From Roseospira marina (GTDB lineage: Bacteria; Pseudomonadota; Alphaproteobacteria; Rhodospirillales; Rhodospirillaceae), in assembly GCF_014197855.1 (NCBI RefSeq), contig NZ_JACIGJ010000016.1:24171-88170 (forward strand): 64,000 nt of DNA, written 5' to 3'. Positions 10,346-19,653 of the stretch are shown piece by piece. Under the pieces are notes generated by a model that saw only the letters and a program-made list of their open reading frames with translations, did no database searches and was not told the origin of the DNA. A program made the translations under genes and the position numbers. Every line of letters begins with the position of its first letter. The stretch's first letter is position 1.

Positions 10346-10634
10346 CGGTTCGACATCCTTGGCCCTGAAAAAGTGTAAAAATCAGAAGAGTTTGCAAGAC
10401 TACGTCCTGGAATACCACAAGAGACGCCCTATGCTCATGGGTTTTTATGGCTGGGCCCATCGACGGGGTAGCGGAAAGGACCGGGGCCCGCGACCCGCCA
10501 TGACCGCCATGACCGCCGTGGACGTCGCCGACCGGAGGAGTCAGGATACCCAGGCGCTGGCGGCGGCGGGGGGCCGCGCCTTGCGAACCGGGAGCTTGCC
10601 CGATCAAAGGGCCCGACCGAAGGGAGTGACGCGC

Positions 10635-11657
10635 ATGACCCAGATCCCCGCCACGCTGATCCGGGGGGATGGCATCGGCCCCGAAATCGTCGACGCGGTT
10701 CTCGCGGTTCTGGAGCCGTTGGGCAATCCGTTCGCCTTCACGGAGGAATCGGCAGGCCTCGGCGCGCTGGAGGCCCACGGGGATCCGCTGCCGGAGGCCA
10801 CCCTGGCCAGCATCCGCCAGACCAAGCTGGCGTTGAAGGGCCCCCTGACCACGCCGGTGGGCTCGGGGTTCCGCTCGGTCAATGTGCGCCTGCGCGAGGC
10901 GTTCAGCCTGTACGCCAACGTCCGCCCGTGCCGGACCATCGTGCCGGGCCGCTTTTCCGACGTGGATTTGGTTGTGGTGCGCGAGAACCTGGAAGGTCTG
11001 TACGTCGGTCAGGAGCACTGGATCCGGATCGAGGACGACCCCTATGCCGTTGGTGTCGCCACCGGGTTCAACACGCGGGCCTCCTGCCGCCGGATCGTCG
11101 AGTATGCGTTTGACTACGCCGTCAAGCACGGCCGGCGCACCGTGACCGTGGTCCATAAGGCCAACATCCTCAAGGTGCTGACCGGCGTGTTCCTGCAAGA
11201 GGCGCGGGCCGTGGCCAAGGCCTACGACGGGCGCGTGGCGCTCGACGAGCGGATCGTGGATGCCTGCGCCATGCAGTTGGTGCAGGATCCGTCCCGCTAT
11301 GACGTGATCGTGACCACCAATCTGTTCGGCGACATCCTGTCGGATCTGGTGGCCGGCCTCGTGGGCGGCCTGGGCTTCGCCCCCGGGGCCAACATCGGCA
11401 AGGACGCGGCGATTTTCGAGGCGGTGCACGGCTCCGCGCCGGATATCGCGGGGCAGGGCAAGGCCAATCCGGTCGCGCTCATGCTGGCGGCCGGGCTGAT
11501 GCTGGACCATGTCGGCCGGGATGACGACGCCCAACGCCTGCGGGCGGCGATCGCGGCGACGATCAGCGGGGGGACGCGCACAGCGGACATCGGCGGAACC
11601 GCATCCACGTCCGATTTTGGAAAGGCGGTTGCGCAGGCGATCCGCGCCGGGTCGTAA
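10635..11657 (+). CDS. NAD-dependent isocitrate dehydrogenase (decarboxylating dehydrogenase family)
   Basis: 340 residues from ATG 10635, with GGGAG a few bases upstream; the open frame before it shows no similarity. The protein belongs to the isocitrate/isopropylmalate dehydrogenase family: IRGDGIGPE near the N-terminus, the substrate loop [13 protein letters not shown] followed by LYANVRPCR, and the metal/NAD region [15 protein letters not shown] and [12 protein letters not shown]. The substrate-loop spacing fits NAD-type isocitrate dehydrogenase better than LeuB. It would convert isocitrate to 2-oxoglutarate with NADH in the TCA cycle. Homoisocitrate or tartrate dehydrogenase activity cannot be excluded from sequence alone. 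Confidence 0.82.
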   Translation: MTQIPATLIRGDGIGPEIVDAVLAVLEPLGNPFAFTEESAGLGALEAHGDPLPEATLASIRQTKLALKGPLTTPVGSGFRSVNVRLREAFSLYANVRPCRTIVPGRFSDVDLVVVRENLEGLYVGQEHWIRIEDDPYAVGVATGFNTRASCRRIVEYAFDYAVKHGRRTVTVVHKANILKVLTGVFLQEARAVAKAYDGRVALDERIVDACAMQLVQDPSRYDVIVTTNLFGDILSDLVAGLVGGLGFAPGANIGKDAAIFEAVHGSAPDIAGQGKANPVALMLAAGLMLDHVGRDDDAQRLRAAIAATISGGTRTADIGGTASTSDFGKAVAQAIRAGS

Positions 11658-11670
11658 GACCGGCCGCCTC

Positions 11671-13746
11671 TCACGATCGGGCGGCGGCGCGCTCCAGGAT
11701 ACCGGCGATCACCTCCGCTGCGCGCGCGCTGGGGGTGGAGCCGTCATCGTGGCCCTCCAGCCGTGCCCGCGCGTCGGCCAGGGCCGTGCGTTGCGCGTCG
11801 GCTTCGGGACCGCCGTCAAGCAGCGGCGCCAAGGCGTCCACCAGCCGATCCGGTCGACAGTGTTCCTGCAACAGTTCCGGCACCACCAGCCGGTCCATCA
11901 GGATGTTGACCGGTCCGGCGTAGCGCAGCGGGGTCATGACGCGGAACATCAGGGCCGAGAGCGGGTTGACCCGATAGGCGATGACGTGGGGCACGCCCGC
12001 CATGGCCAATTCGAGGCTGACGGTGCCGGAGGCGGCGAGGGCGGCATTCGCGGCGGCGAAGGCGCCGTACTTTTCGGCCGTGCCGCGCACGGTCAGGACG
12101 GGCACCGGCCAGGCGGCGACCGCGGCTTCGACCGTCTCCGCGACCGTCGCGACCGTGGGCACGACCACCCGCAGGTTCGGCCTGGCGCCAGCCAGCCGTT
12201 CGACCGTGGCGCGGAACACGGGCAGCAGCCGCTCCACCTCGGTTCGGCGGCTGCCCGGCAACACGACGATCAGGGGAGCGTCGGCGGGCAGGCCGTGGGC
12301 GGCCCGGAACACCTTCGCGTCCCCGGCGTCGGCGCCCGACTCCGTGACCGCATGGCCGACGTGTGTGCAGGACAGGCCCAGCGGTGTGAAGTAGGCGCCT
12401 TCGAACGGCCAGAGCGTCAGCAGGTGATCGACGCGCGCGGCCACGGCGTGCTTGCGGTTCTCCTTCCAGGCCCAGACCATCGGTGCGACGTAATGCACGC
12501 GGGGGATCGTGGAGCCGCGCGCCTTCAGCGCCTCGGCCACCCGCCCGGTGAAGCCCCAGGAGTCGACCGTGACCACCACGGCCGGCTGTTCGTGCAGGAT
12601 ATGCTCGACCGTTTCCGTGATGCGGCGTTTGAGCGCCAGGGCGCGCGGCAGGACTTCCAGGAAGCCCATGATGGCGAGTTCGCGCTGTTCGATCCGGCTG
12701 GTTAGGCCTTGCGCGGCCATGGCCTCGCCGCCGATGCCCGCGAACCGGATGCGTCCGTCGAAGCGGGCGCGCAATGCCGCCATCAGGCGCCCACCCAGCA
12801 GGTCGCCCGACGGTTCCCCGGTGATGAGGTAGACGAGGGGGGGCGCGCCCTTTGGCGTGGGCGGCGCGGGGACCGGTGGCGTATCGGTCGTGATGGCGGC
12901 ATCGGCCGTGTCGTCCTGAATTCCGATCAGGAACAGGCCCAGCGCGTCGGCGCGGGCGGCCATGGCCTCCGGCGCCAGAAGAAGGGTCGCCCCTGCCTCA
13001 TACGCAATACCGCGCAGGCCGGCGCGGTGGGCGGCCTCGACGCTGGAGACGCCGAGGGTGGGAAGATCGGCCCGGGTGTCCTGGCCCGGCTTGCACAGTT
13101 TGACCAGCACACCGCCGGCGCCGTCCAGGCGCAACGTTCCACACCGCTCTAGCAGGGCGTCCGTGCCCTCCAGGGCCTCGACGCCCAAAACCACCCCTTG
13201 CTGAACCACCACCGACTGGCCCACGTCCACGGCCCCGAGGGCGCGCCCGACCGCAAGGCCCCGGCGGATGTCCGTCCAGGCTGCGTCATCCGGATCGTGC
13301 TGGCCTTGTCGCCCGGCTTGCCCCACCACGTCCCCGAGGAGGCTGGGCACCGGGTGAATCCGCAGGCCCTCCGACTCCATCTGCGCCATCACCGCGCGCA
13401 GCAAGCCGTCGTCGCCCAGCGCGCGCATGCCGACCCGGGCCACGAAGCGGGCGGTGTAGGCGTCCGGCCATAGACTCGTGAGGCTGGGACGCCGCACGCC
13501 GCCTGCCAGCACCAGGTCGTGGATGCCGTGTGTCCGCACATAGGCCAACGCCGAACCGCCCTGGCCGAGCCGATAGGTCTGAACGGGGACGCCGAGATGG
13601 GCATACACGGCCGGGTCGCCATGATCCTTGATGACCAGCACATGCAGCGGGCGACCCTCGCTCCGGCATCGCTCGGCGACCCGCAGCGGCAAATCGCCCC
13701 GGCCCGCGATCAGGGCCAGGGGGGTGTTCGGGGGCACGTCGGTCAT
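11671..13746 (-). CDS. lpxB: LpxI-LpxB fusion: UDP-2,3-diacylglucosamine pyrophosphatase / lipid A disaccharide synthase
   Basis: One uninterrupted frame of 691 residues codes for two complete lipid A enzymes. Residues 1 to about 280 are LpxI (DUF1009): IAGRGDLP near the start and the conserved [12 protein letters not shown] around 221-232. An Ala/Pro/Thr-rich linker (about 281-301) leads into a full-length LpxB of about 390 residues, beginning [14 protein letters not shown] and including [13 protein letters not shown] and [13 protein letters not shown]. LpxI hydrolyses UDP-2,3-diacylglucosamine to lipid X; LpxB joins lipid X to a second UDP-2,3-diacylglucosamine, so the fusion couples consecutive steps. 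In Caulobacter these are separate neighbouring genes. The ATG at 13746 is chosen because it fits the LpxI N-terminus and lies 17 bp after lpxA. Confidence 0.92.
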   Translation of the reverse strand: MTDVPPNTPLALIAGRGDLPLRVAERCRSEGRPLHVLVIKDHGDPAVYAHLGVPVQTYRLGQGGSALAYVRTHGIHDLVLAGGVRRPSLTSLWPDAYTARFVARVGMRALGDDGLLRAVMAQMESEGLRIHPVPSLLGDVVGQAGRQGQHDPDDAAWTDIRRGLAVGRALGAVDVGQSVVVQQGVVLGVEALEGTDALLERCGTLRLDGAGGVLVKLCKPGQDTRADLPTLGVSSVEAAHRAGLRGIAYEAGATLLLAPEAMAARADALGLFLIGIQDDTADAAITTDTPPVPAPPTPKGAPPLVYLITGEPSGDLLGGRLMAALRARFDGRIRFAGIGGEAMAAQGLTSRIEQRELAIMGFLEVLPRALALKRRITETVEHILHEQPAVVVTVDSWGFTGRVAEALKARGSTIPRVHYVAPMVWAWKENRKHAVAARVDHLLTLWPFEGAYFTPLGLSCTHVGHAVTESGADAGDAKVFRAAHGLPADAPLIVVLPGSRRTEVERLLPVFRATVERLAGARPNLRVVVPTVATVAETVEAAVAAWPVPVLTVRGTAEKYGAFAAANAALAASGTVSLELAMAGVPHVIAYRVNPLSALMFRVMTPLRYAGPVNILMDRLVVPELLQEHCRPDRLVDALAPLLDGGPEADAQRTALADARARLEGHDDGSTPSARAAEVIAGILERAAARS

Positions 13747-13763
13747 CGGTCCGCGCGGGCGGA

Positions 13764-14570
13764 TCAGGTCAGTTCGGTCCCGGGATGCGCCGGCCGGCAC
13801 AGACCCCGGTCGGACTTGGTCCGGACAAAGTCGAGTACTTCCATGACCGGGGCCACCCCGTCGAAGCTGGCCGCGACCTCCTCCGCCTTGTCGGCGATAA
13901 CGCCGTCGTCCTCGAACAGCATGCGATAGGCCGACCGCAGCGCCTGGATCTCCTCGCGGGAGAACCCCCGCCGCTTCAGGCCAATCAGGTTCAGGCCATG
14001 CAGGCGCGCCCGGTTGCCCATCACGGAGCCGAACGGGATGACGTCGGTCTCGACCCCGGAGACTCCGCCGACCATGGCGTGCTTGCCGATGCGGACGAAT
14101 TGATGCACCGCACTGCCGCCGCCCAGGATGGCATGGTCTTCAATACGGATATGCCCGGCCAACAGGACGTTGTTGGCCAGGATGACGCCGTTCCCGATCT
14201 GGCAGTCGTGGGCCACGTGGCACCCCACCATGAACAGGCCGCCATCGCCTACGCGGGTGACGCCACCGCCGCCGGCGGTGCCGGGGTTCATCGTGACGTG
14301 CTCGCGAATCGTGTTGCCCGTGCCCAGGATCAGCTGGGTTTCTTCGCCGCGGTACTTCAGGTCCTGGGGAGGCGTGCCCAGGGACGCAAAGGGAAACACG
14401 CGGGTGTTGGCCCCAAGGTGTGTTCGGCCATCGACGACGACATGCGAGACGAGGGTAACGCCGGCGTCCAACGTGACATCGGGGCCGACGGTGCAGAACG
14501 GGCCAATGGTGACATCGTCCGCCACGCGGGCAGCGGGATCGACCACGGCGGACGGATGAATACTCGGCAT
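13764..14570 (-). CDS. lpxA: UDP-N-acetylglucosamine acyltransferase LpxA
   Basis: 268 residues, normal length. The N-terminal two thirds is a left-handed beta-helix of hexapeptide repeats (IHPSAVVDPAARVADDVTIG onward), with the catalytic His in VGCHVAHDCQIG and the family segment GGGSAVHQFVRIGKHAM. A C-terminal helical bundle starts at about 190 (GLKRRGFSREEIQALR). It catalyses the first step of lipid A synthesis, moving a hydroxyacyl chain from ACP to UDP-GlcNAc. It lies between fabZ and the lpxI-lpxB fusion on the same strand. Confidence 0.96.
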   Translation of the reverse strand: MPSIHPSAVVDPAARVADDVTIGPFCTVGPDVTLDAGVTLVSHVVVDGRTHLGANTRVFPFASLGTPPQDLKYRGEETQLILGTGNTIREHVTMNPGTAGGGGVTRVGDGGLFMVGCHVAHDCQIGNGVILANNVLLAGHIRIEDHAILGGGSAVHQFVRIGKHAMVGGVSGVETDVIPFGSVMGNRARLHGLNLIGLKRRGFSREEIQALRSAYRMLFEDDGVIADKAEEVAASFDGVAPVMEVLDFVRTKSDRGLCRPAHPGTELT

Positions 14571-14658
14571 GGGAAAGCGGATCCCCGTGTTCGGGTGAGC
14601 GCGGGCACGCCGGCCGCCCCGCGCGCGGCGGCCCGGCCCGGCGCGCGTGTTCGCGACT

Positions 14659-15129
14659 TTATTTATCCAGGATCATGGCCGAGAACGTGGCATCGGCCAC
14701 CACGGTGTCATTGACGACGCCGCGTCCGGTGAACTTCCAAACGTTGCCACGGTTGCGTTGCTTGGTGACCTCCAGCCGAAGCTGGTCGCCGGGCACCACC
14801 GGTTTGCGGAAGCGCGCCGCGTCCACGCTCATGAAATAGACCAGCTTGCCCTCCGCCGAGGCTCCCAGCGTGGCCACCACAAGCACGGCGGCGGTCTGGG
14901 CCATGGCCTCGACCACCAGCACGCCGGGCATCACGGCCATGCTGGGAAAGTGGCCCTGGAAATGCGGCTCATTGTTGGTGACGTTCTTGACGCCGCAGGC
15001 ACTTTCATTCAGCCGGACGTCCACCACCCGGTCCACCATCAGGAAGGGGTATCGATGGGGGATCATGTCGCGGACCCGGTCCGCCTCAATGACGATGCTG
15101 TTGTCCTCGACCTTTCCGAAGTCGTCCAT
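14659..15129 (-). CDS. fabZ: 3-hydroxyacyl-ACP dehydratase FabZ
   Basis: 156 residues from the ATG at 15129, directly preceded by GAGGGG; the frame continues upstream but without homology. The hot-dog fold signature [11 protein letters not shown] and the active-site helix [20 protein letters not shown] are intact, with catalytic His60 and Glu74. It dehydrates 3-hydroxyacyl-ACP and competes with LpxA for the same substrate pool, which explains its conserved place next to lpxA. 88 bp separate it from lpxA. The gene usually found just before it, lpxD, is not here. Confidence 0.95.
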   Translation of the reverse strand: MDDFGKVEDNSIVIEADRVRDMIPHRYPFLMVDRVVDVRLNESACGVKNVTNNEPHFQGHFPSMAVMPGVLVVEAMAQTAAVLVVATLGASAEGKLVYFMSVDAARFRKPVVPGDQLRLEVTKQRNRGNVWKFTGRGVVNDTVVADATFSAMILDK

Positions 15130-15292
15130 CCCCTCAAGCCTTCCTGTCAAACCGGTCCCCGGCACCGGGCACGCCCACCGAAACAAAGCCTGTGTCCACA
15201 CGCGGACACGGCGCCTAAGCGGCTCTTCGCCGCCGCGCACACAATATTACAGTCGGCGCTGAAGACAAGCCACGGCGCGCGTCCGGGGCACA

Positions 15293-15910
15293 TTACTGGC
15301 CGCCGTCGCCCTGCGTCGGCAGCGCGGCCGGGTCCGGGAAGGAGACCTTCGGCAGCCGCTCGTTCAGGCGGGCCAGGACGTCGTCGGTCATTTCCATGCG
15401 CGGATCGAACAGCGGCACCTGCGACCGGTACAGAACCAGGTTGATGCCGCGTTCCGCCGCGACCTCGTCCGCGACCACCGTGATGGTCTGCTGGACCTGG
15501 GACAGGGCGATGGACAGGGCCCGCTCCAGGTTGCGCCGCCGCTCGGCGACACGGCGTTCGAAAGTGGCGACCTTGCCACGGAACGCCTGCGCCTTCTCCT
15601 GCAACTCGGGGCTCGGCGCCTCATTGGGGCCGATGGACAGGCTGCGCTGCTCTTCGCGCAGGGCCTGCTCTTCGGCGGCGGTTTCGCGGTTGTAGGCCTC
15701 CAGATAGGACTGCCGTTCCTTTTCGACCCCTCGCGCGGCCGAGGAGTCCTGCAGGATCCGCTGCATGTCGATGATGCCGATGGCCGCGTTGGGGAAGGGA
15801 TCCTGTGCGCGGGCGTCGGATGCTGGCAGGGTCGTCACGGCGGCAACCGCGATCACCAGGGCCAGGATGGCCGGGAACGGGCGCGTACGAAAGAACGACG
15901 GGAACATCAT
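15293..15910 (-). CDS. skp: OmpH/Skp-family periplasmic chaperone
   Basis: About 205 residues with a signal peptide (hydrophobic ILALVIAVAAVTTL, cleavage expected near ARA-Q). The mature part begins IGIIDMQRILQDSSAARG, the Skp strand, followed by long charged helices (about 55-145) that form the tentacles, then a second strand region (INLVLYRSQVPLFDP). Skp holds unfolded outer-membrane proteins in the periplasm and delivers them to BamA, encoded just upstream. Three in-frame starts (GTG 15913, ATG 15910, ATG 15907) follow one another behind GAGG; I cannot decide between them. Confidence 0.88.
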   Translation of the reverse strand: MMFPSFFRTRPFPAILALVIAVAAVTTLPASDARAQDPFPNAAIGIIDMQRILQDSSAARGVEKERQSYLEAYNRETAAEEQALREEQRSLSIGPNEAPSPELQEKAQAFRGKVATFERRVAERRRNLERALSIALSQVQQTITVVADEVAAERGINLVLYRSQVPLFDPRMEMTDDVLARLNERLPKVSFPDPAALPTQGDGGQ

Positions 15911-15933
15911 CACCTCGGTTGGTCGAAAGAGGG

Positions 15934-15955
15934 GGGGCCGCCCACGCGCGGCCCC
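15934..15955 (-). terminator. Hairpin between bamA and skp
   Basis: Perfect 8-bp stem GGGGCCGC / GCGGCCCC with a 6-nt loop in the bamA-skp gap. On the minus strand it is followed by CCTCTTTCG, only weakly T-rich. It could lower read-through from bamA or protect the upstream message. Confidence 0.3.
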
Positions 15956-16061
15956 ACGGGTGCCGGACGCACTCTAGACCGGCGCGCCCGGCGAAGGCCA
16001 GAGCCATAAATGTGGCGGACGTTCGCGAGCGCGACCGGTGTGCCTGGCGGGGGGCTCGGTC

Positions 16062-18422
16062 CTAAAAGCGCGACCCGAAGCTCAAGCGGAAGAATTCCTC
16101 TTTGTCGTAAGGCTGTTTGACGACCGGCACGGCCAGGTCCACGTTGACTGGGCCGACGGGCGAGGTCCACAGGAAGCCCATGCCGACCGAGCCGCGCAGG
16201 GCCGTGTCCTGGTTCAGGTCCTCGTCCGGCACGCCGTCCGGTTCGCCGGACAGGCCCCAGTCGGTGAATATCTTGGCGCCGAGTCCCAACTCGTCCGGCA
16301 GGCCCAGGGGGACGCGAAGCTCCAGACCGCCGTCCACCATCCAGTCGCCGCCGAGCGCGTCGCCGGTCGCCCGGTCGCGGGCCGAGGCGCCGGACTGCTC
16401 GAACCCACGCAGATTGCTGCCACCCAGGAAGTAGCGGTGACGGATGGAGACATCCTTGGACAGCCCGACGATGTAGCCGGCGTGGCCTCGGACTCCGAGC
16501 ACCCAGGTTGGATCCCAATTCAGTTCGTCGCCGAGCGGATAATGGTACGACCCGTCCACGTCCGTGCGCAGGAATCGGGCGTCGCCGCCCAGGCCGGCGA
16601 CATCGTTGCCGATCTCGAATCGGAAGCCTTCGGTGGGAACGATCCGGGAGTCGCGGTCATCGTAGGTCAGCGAATGGCCGATCATCGACAAAACCTCGAC
16701 GCCTTCCTGCTCCTTGATGAACAGGGAGGCATCGTCTTCAACGTCAAAAATATCCTGGCGTTGCAGGGTGTACTTGTAGTCATGCCGCCAGCGATTGGAA
16801 TACTTGTACCCGAACCGGAGCGCGCCGCCCTGCTGCCGGACCTGGTGCGAGCTTTGGTCCTCCAAGTCTTCTTCCGTGGCGAACAGGTCGAAGCCCGCCG
16901 ACACCGGCCGGTCCATGAAATAGGGTTCGGTGAAGCTCAGCTCCACCTGACTGCGGCGTTGCGCCCAACTGACACGCGCCGACAGGTCCTGACCGCGTCC
17001 CAGCAGATTGCGCTCGCGCACACCGACCTCGACCATGGCGCCGACGCTCGACGACCACCCGACGCCGAAGGACAGCTCGCCCGTGGACTGCTCCTCGACC
17101 TCGACGCGGATGACCGTCCGGTCGGGCTTGTCCACGACCGGCTCGTTGTTGACCTCGACGGATTGGAAGAACCCGAGGTCTCGGACCCGCTGGCGCGATC
17201 GCCGCAGTTTGGCGGAGTTAAAGGCGTCGCCCTCGACCAGCTGGAATTCGCGCCGGATGACCTCATCGAGGGTGCGCACGTTGCCCTCGATCTCGATGCG
17301 GTCGACGAACACACGCGGCCCTTCGCGTACGTCGAAGGTCAGGGAGATGGTGTTGGCCTCGCGGTCGCGCTCGACGCGCGGACGGACATCGACGAAGGCG
17401 TAGCCCAGCGAGCCCACCATGTCCGTGATGTTCTGAACCGTCTCCTCGACCCGGTCGGCGTCGTACCAGTCGCCTTCCTCCATCTCCAGTGTCGGCGTCA
17501 GCATCTCGGGCGTCAGGTCTTCGAGGGTCGTTTCGATCCCGACGCTGCCGATCCGGTAGCGGTCGCCTTCGTCCACCGTGACGGTGATGAAAAAGCTCTC
17601 GCGGTCCGGCGTCAGTTCGGCGACGGCGGAGCGCACCTCGAAGTCGGCGTAACCGTTGGCGAGATAGAACCGACGCAGCAGTTCACGGTCGAACGTCAGG
17701 CGGTCGGGGTCAAAGGTGTCCGAACTGGACAGCAAGCGGTACCAGCGCTCTTCCTTCGTCGCGATGACGTCGCGAAGCGAAGAATCACTGAACGCGCTGT
17801 TGCCGACAAACGTGACGCGGCGCACGTAGGTGGCCGGCCCCTCGTCGATCTCGAACACCAGATCGACCCGGTTTTGCGGCAACTCAATGATCTTGGGATC
17901 GACGGAGACGGCGTAGCGGCCGGACCGCCGGTAGACGTCGAGGATGCGCTTCACATCCTCCTGCACCTTGGCCCGCGTGTAGACCGTGCGCGGGCGCATC
18001 TGGACCTCGGGCGCCAGCGCATCGTTCTGGATGCGCTTGTTGCCCTCGAAGGCAACGCGGTTGATGATCGGGTTTTCCACCACGACCACCACCAGATCAT
18101 TGCCCTCGCGGCGCAGCGATACGTCCGCGAACAGTCCGGTCAGAAACAAGGCCTTGAGGGAATCGTCAATGCGGCCGCGGTCAAACGGGTCGCCCTCGGT
18201 GACCCGGAGATAGGTGCGGATGGTGTCGGGCTCGATGCGCTGGGCGCCCTCGACCAGGATCCGTTCGATCACCGGTCCGCCCTGGGATCCCGTGCTCGGG
18301 CCGCTTTGGGCAAAGGCGGGAGACACCGAAAGGGGCGCGGCGACAAAGGTCGCGGCCCATGTCAAGACAAGCAGCCCCGCCGCCAAAATCGTGCTCACCG
18401 TCCTCAACACATCCCCCCGCAT
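16062..18422 (-). CDS. bamA: Outer-membrane protein assembly factor BamA
   Basis: 786 residues. An N-terminal signal peptide (hydrophobic core about 10-30, ending AFA-Q) is followed by five POTRA repeats to about 430, the first beginning IERILVEGAQRIEPDTIRTY. The remainder is a 16-strand beta barrel with the conserved LGGSNLRGF loop motif and the C-terminal outer-membrane signature ending in Phe (SFGSRF). BamA folds and inserts outer-membrane beta-barrel proteins. It sits between rseP and skp, the standard alphaproteobacterial order. Confidence 0.96.
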   Translation of the reverse strand: MRGDVLRTVSTILAAGLLVLTWAATFVAAPLSVSPAFAQSGPSTGSQGGPVIERILVEGAQRIEPDTIRTYLRVTEGDPFDRGRIDDSLKALFLTGLFADVSLRREGNDLVVVVVENPIINRVAFEGNKRIQNDALAPEVQMRPRTVYTRAKVQEDVKRILDVYRRSGRYAVSVDPKIIELPQNRVDLVFEIDEGPATYVRRVTFVGNSAFSDSSLRDVIATKEERWYRLLSSSDTFDPDRLTFDRELLRRFYLANGYADFEVRSAVAELTPDRESFFITVTVDEGDRYRIGSVGIETTLEDLTPEMLTPTLEMEEGDWYDADRVEETVQNITDMVGSLGYAFVDVRPRVERDREANTISLTFDVREGPRVFVDRIEIEGNVRTLDEVIRREFQLVEGDAFNSAKLRRSRQRVRDLGFFQSVEVNNEPVVDKPDRTVIRVEVEEQSTGELSFGVGWSSSVGAMVEVGVRERNLLGRGQDLSARVSWAQRRSQVELSFTEPYFMDRPVSAGFDLFATEEDLEDQSSHQVRQQGGALRFGYKYSNRWRHDYKYTLQRQDIFDVEDDASLFIKEQEGVEVLSMIGHSLTYDDRDSRIVPTEGFRFEIGNDVAGLGGDARFLRTDVDGSYHYPLGDELNWDPTWVLGVRGHAGYIVGLSKDVSIRHRYFLGGSNLRGFEQSGASARDRATGDALGGDWMVDGGLELRVPLGLPDELGLGAKIFTDWGLSGEPDGVPDEDLNQDTALRGSVGMGFLWTSPVGPVNVDLAVPVVKQPYDKEEFFRLSFGSRF

Positions 18423-18503
18423 TCCGTCGAGACCGGCACGATACGCCGTTGTCTCCGCGCCGTCATCCTGTGGTCGCCACTGACCGGGACCATCCGTTAG
18501 GCA

Positions 18504-19607
18504 TCAGCCTTCGAGGAACTGATGAACCTCGCGGACGATGTCATTCCAGGTCACGAACACCATCAGGGCCACGATGATGGCAAGCCCGACACGGAAGCCG
18601 TATTCCTGAGCCTGCTCGTTCAACGGACGTCCCCGAACGGCCTCAATGCCATAAAACAGAAGGTGGCCGCCGTCCAGCACGGGTATGGGGAGAAGGTTGA
18701 TAAGGCCGAGATTGACCGAAAGAAAAGCCGTGAACAACAGCAGGCTGACAAAGCCCAGTTCCGCGACCTGACCGGACATTTCCGCGATCCGCAAGGGGCC
18801 GCCCAGGTCCTCCGTGCCGCGCTCGCCGGCGATCATCTGGCCGACGCTGATGACGGTCGCTTCCGTCAGGCTGTAGGCCTGCGTGAACGCCGCGACCACG
18901 GCATCAACCGGGCCGAGGCGTACAAGGTCATCCTCGCTGCTGCTGGCCGAGATGCCAAGAACCGCCTGCTTGCGGGTTTCGCCCAGCGAGTCCGTCACCT
19001 CCTGAATATGCGGCGTCGCCATCAGGGTCAGCGTCTGGCCGTCTCGCTGAACGGACAGCTCCAGAGCGGCCCCGTTCGACAACGGCACAAGGTGCTGCAA
19101 CTCTTCGAAGCGCTGAATCTCATGCCCGTCCACGGCCAAAATGCGGTCGCCCGGTTCCAGGCCCGCTTCCGCCGCGGCGCTGTCCGGTAGCACATCCGCG
19201 ATGACGGGCGGCGTGGCCATCTGTCCAAACGCCGCGTAGATGATCGCAAAGACGACAATGGCAAAGATCAGGTTGGCAGCCGGCCCGGCGAAGACAATGG
19301 CAATGCGCTGCCAGACCGACTTGTAGTGAAAGGCGACCTTCTTCTCGTCGTCGGTTAACTCGGCCTCCTCGGCCGTTGCGCTGCTCGCGTCACCATCACC
19401 GAAGAACTTGACGAACCCGCCCAAGGGCAGGGCCGAGACCTTCCATCGTGTGCCGTGCCGGTCGTTGAAGCCCACCAGCTCCGGCCCGAAGCCGATGGAA
19501 AACACATCGACGCGGACGCCGTTCCACCGGGCCACCAGGAAGTGGCCCATTTCATGGACGAAGACGACGATGCTGAGGACGACGAGGAAGGCGAGGACGG
19601 CAGTCAC
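18504..19607 (-). CDS. rseP: RIP zinc metalloprotease RseP
   Basis: 367 residues, GTG start. The first transmembrane helix contains the zinc site HEMGH (18-22); a second motif, NLLPIPVLDGGH, near the C-terminus provides the other metal ligand. A single PDZ domain lies between (about 125-200). It cleaves transmembrane substrates such as anti-sigma factors after a first periplasmic cut and removes leftover signal peptides. It lies between dxr and bamA in the same direction. The start rests on the length of the first helix, since the upstream ribosome-binding site is weak. Confidence 0.94.
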   Translation of the reverse strand: MTAVLAFLVVLSIVVFVHEMGHFLVARWNGVRVDVFSIGFGPELVGFNDRHGTRWKVSALPLGGFVKFFGDGDASSATAEEAELTDDEKKVAFHYKSVWQRIAIVFAGPAANLIFAIVVFAIIYAAFGQMATPPVIADVLPDSAAAEAGLEPGDRILAVDGHEIQRFEELQHLVPLSNGAALELSVQRDGQTLTLMATPHIQEVTDSLGETRKQAVLGISASSSEDDLVRLGPVDAVVAAFTQAYSLTEATVISVGQMIAGERGTEDLGGPLRIAEMSGQVAELGFVSLLLFTAFLSVNLGLINLLPIPVLDGGHLLFYGIEAVRGRPLNEQAQEYGFRVGLAIIVALMVFVTWNDIVREVHQFLEG

Positions 19608-19653
19608 GGCGGCGGCGTCTTTCGTAAGGGGCCGAGGGATACGACGGTGCCGG

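Noticed and set aside
10323..10634. N-terminal extension of the isocitrate dehydrogenase frame
   Set aside because: No similarity to the family, and a good start with a ribosome-binding site exists at 10635.
16038..18500. 820-codon open frame on the plus strand opposite bamA
   Set aside because: Antisense shadow of a GC-rich gene; composition is His/Arg/Gln-rich, with no domain, while bamA is certain.
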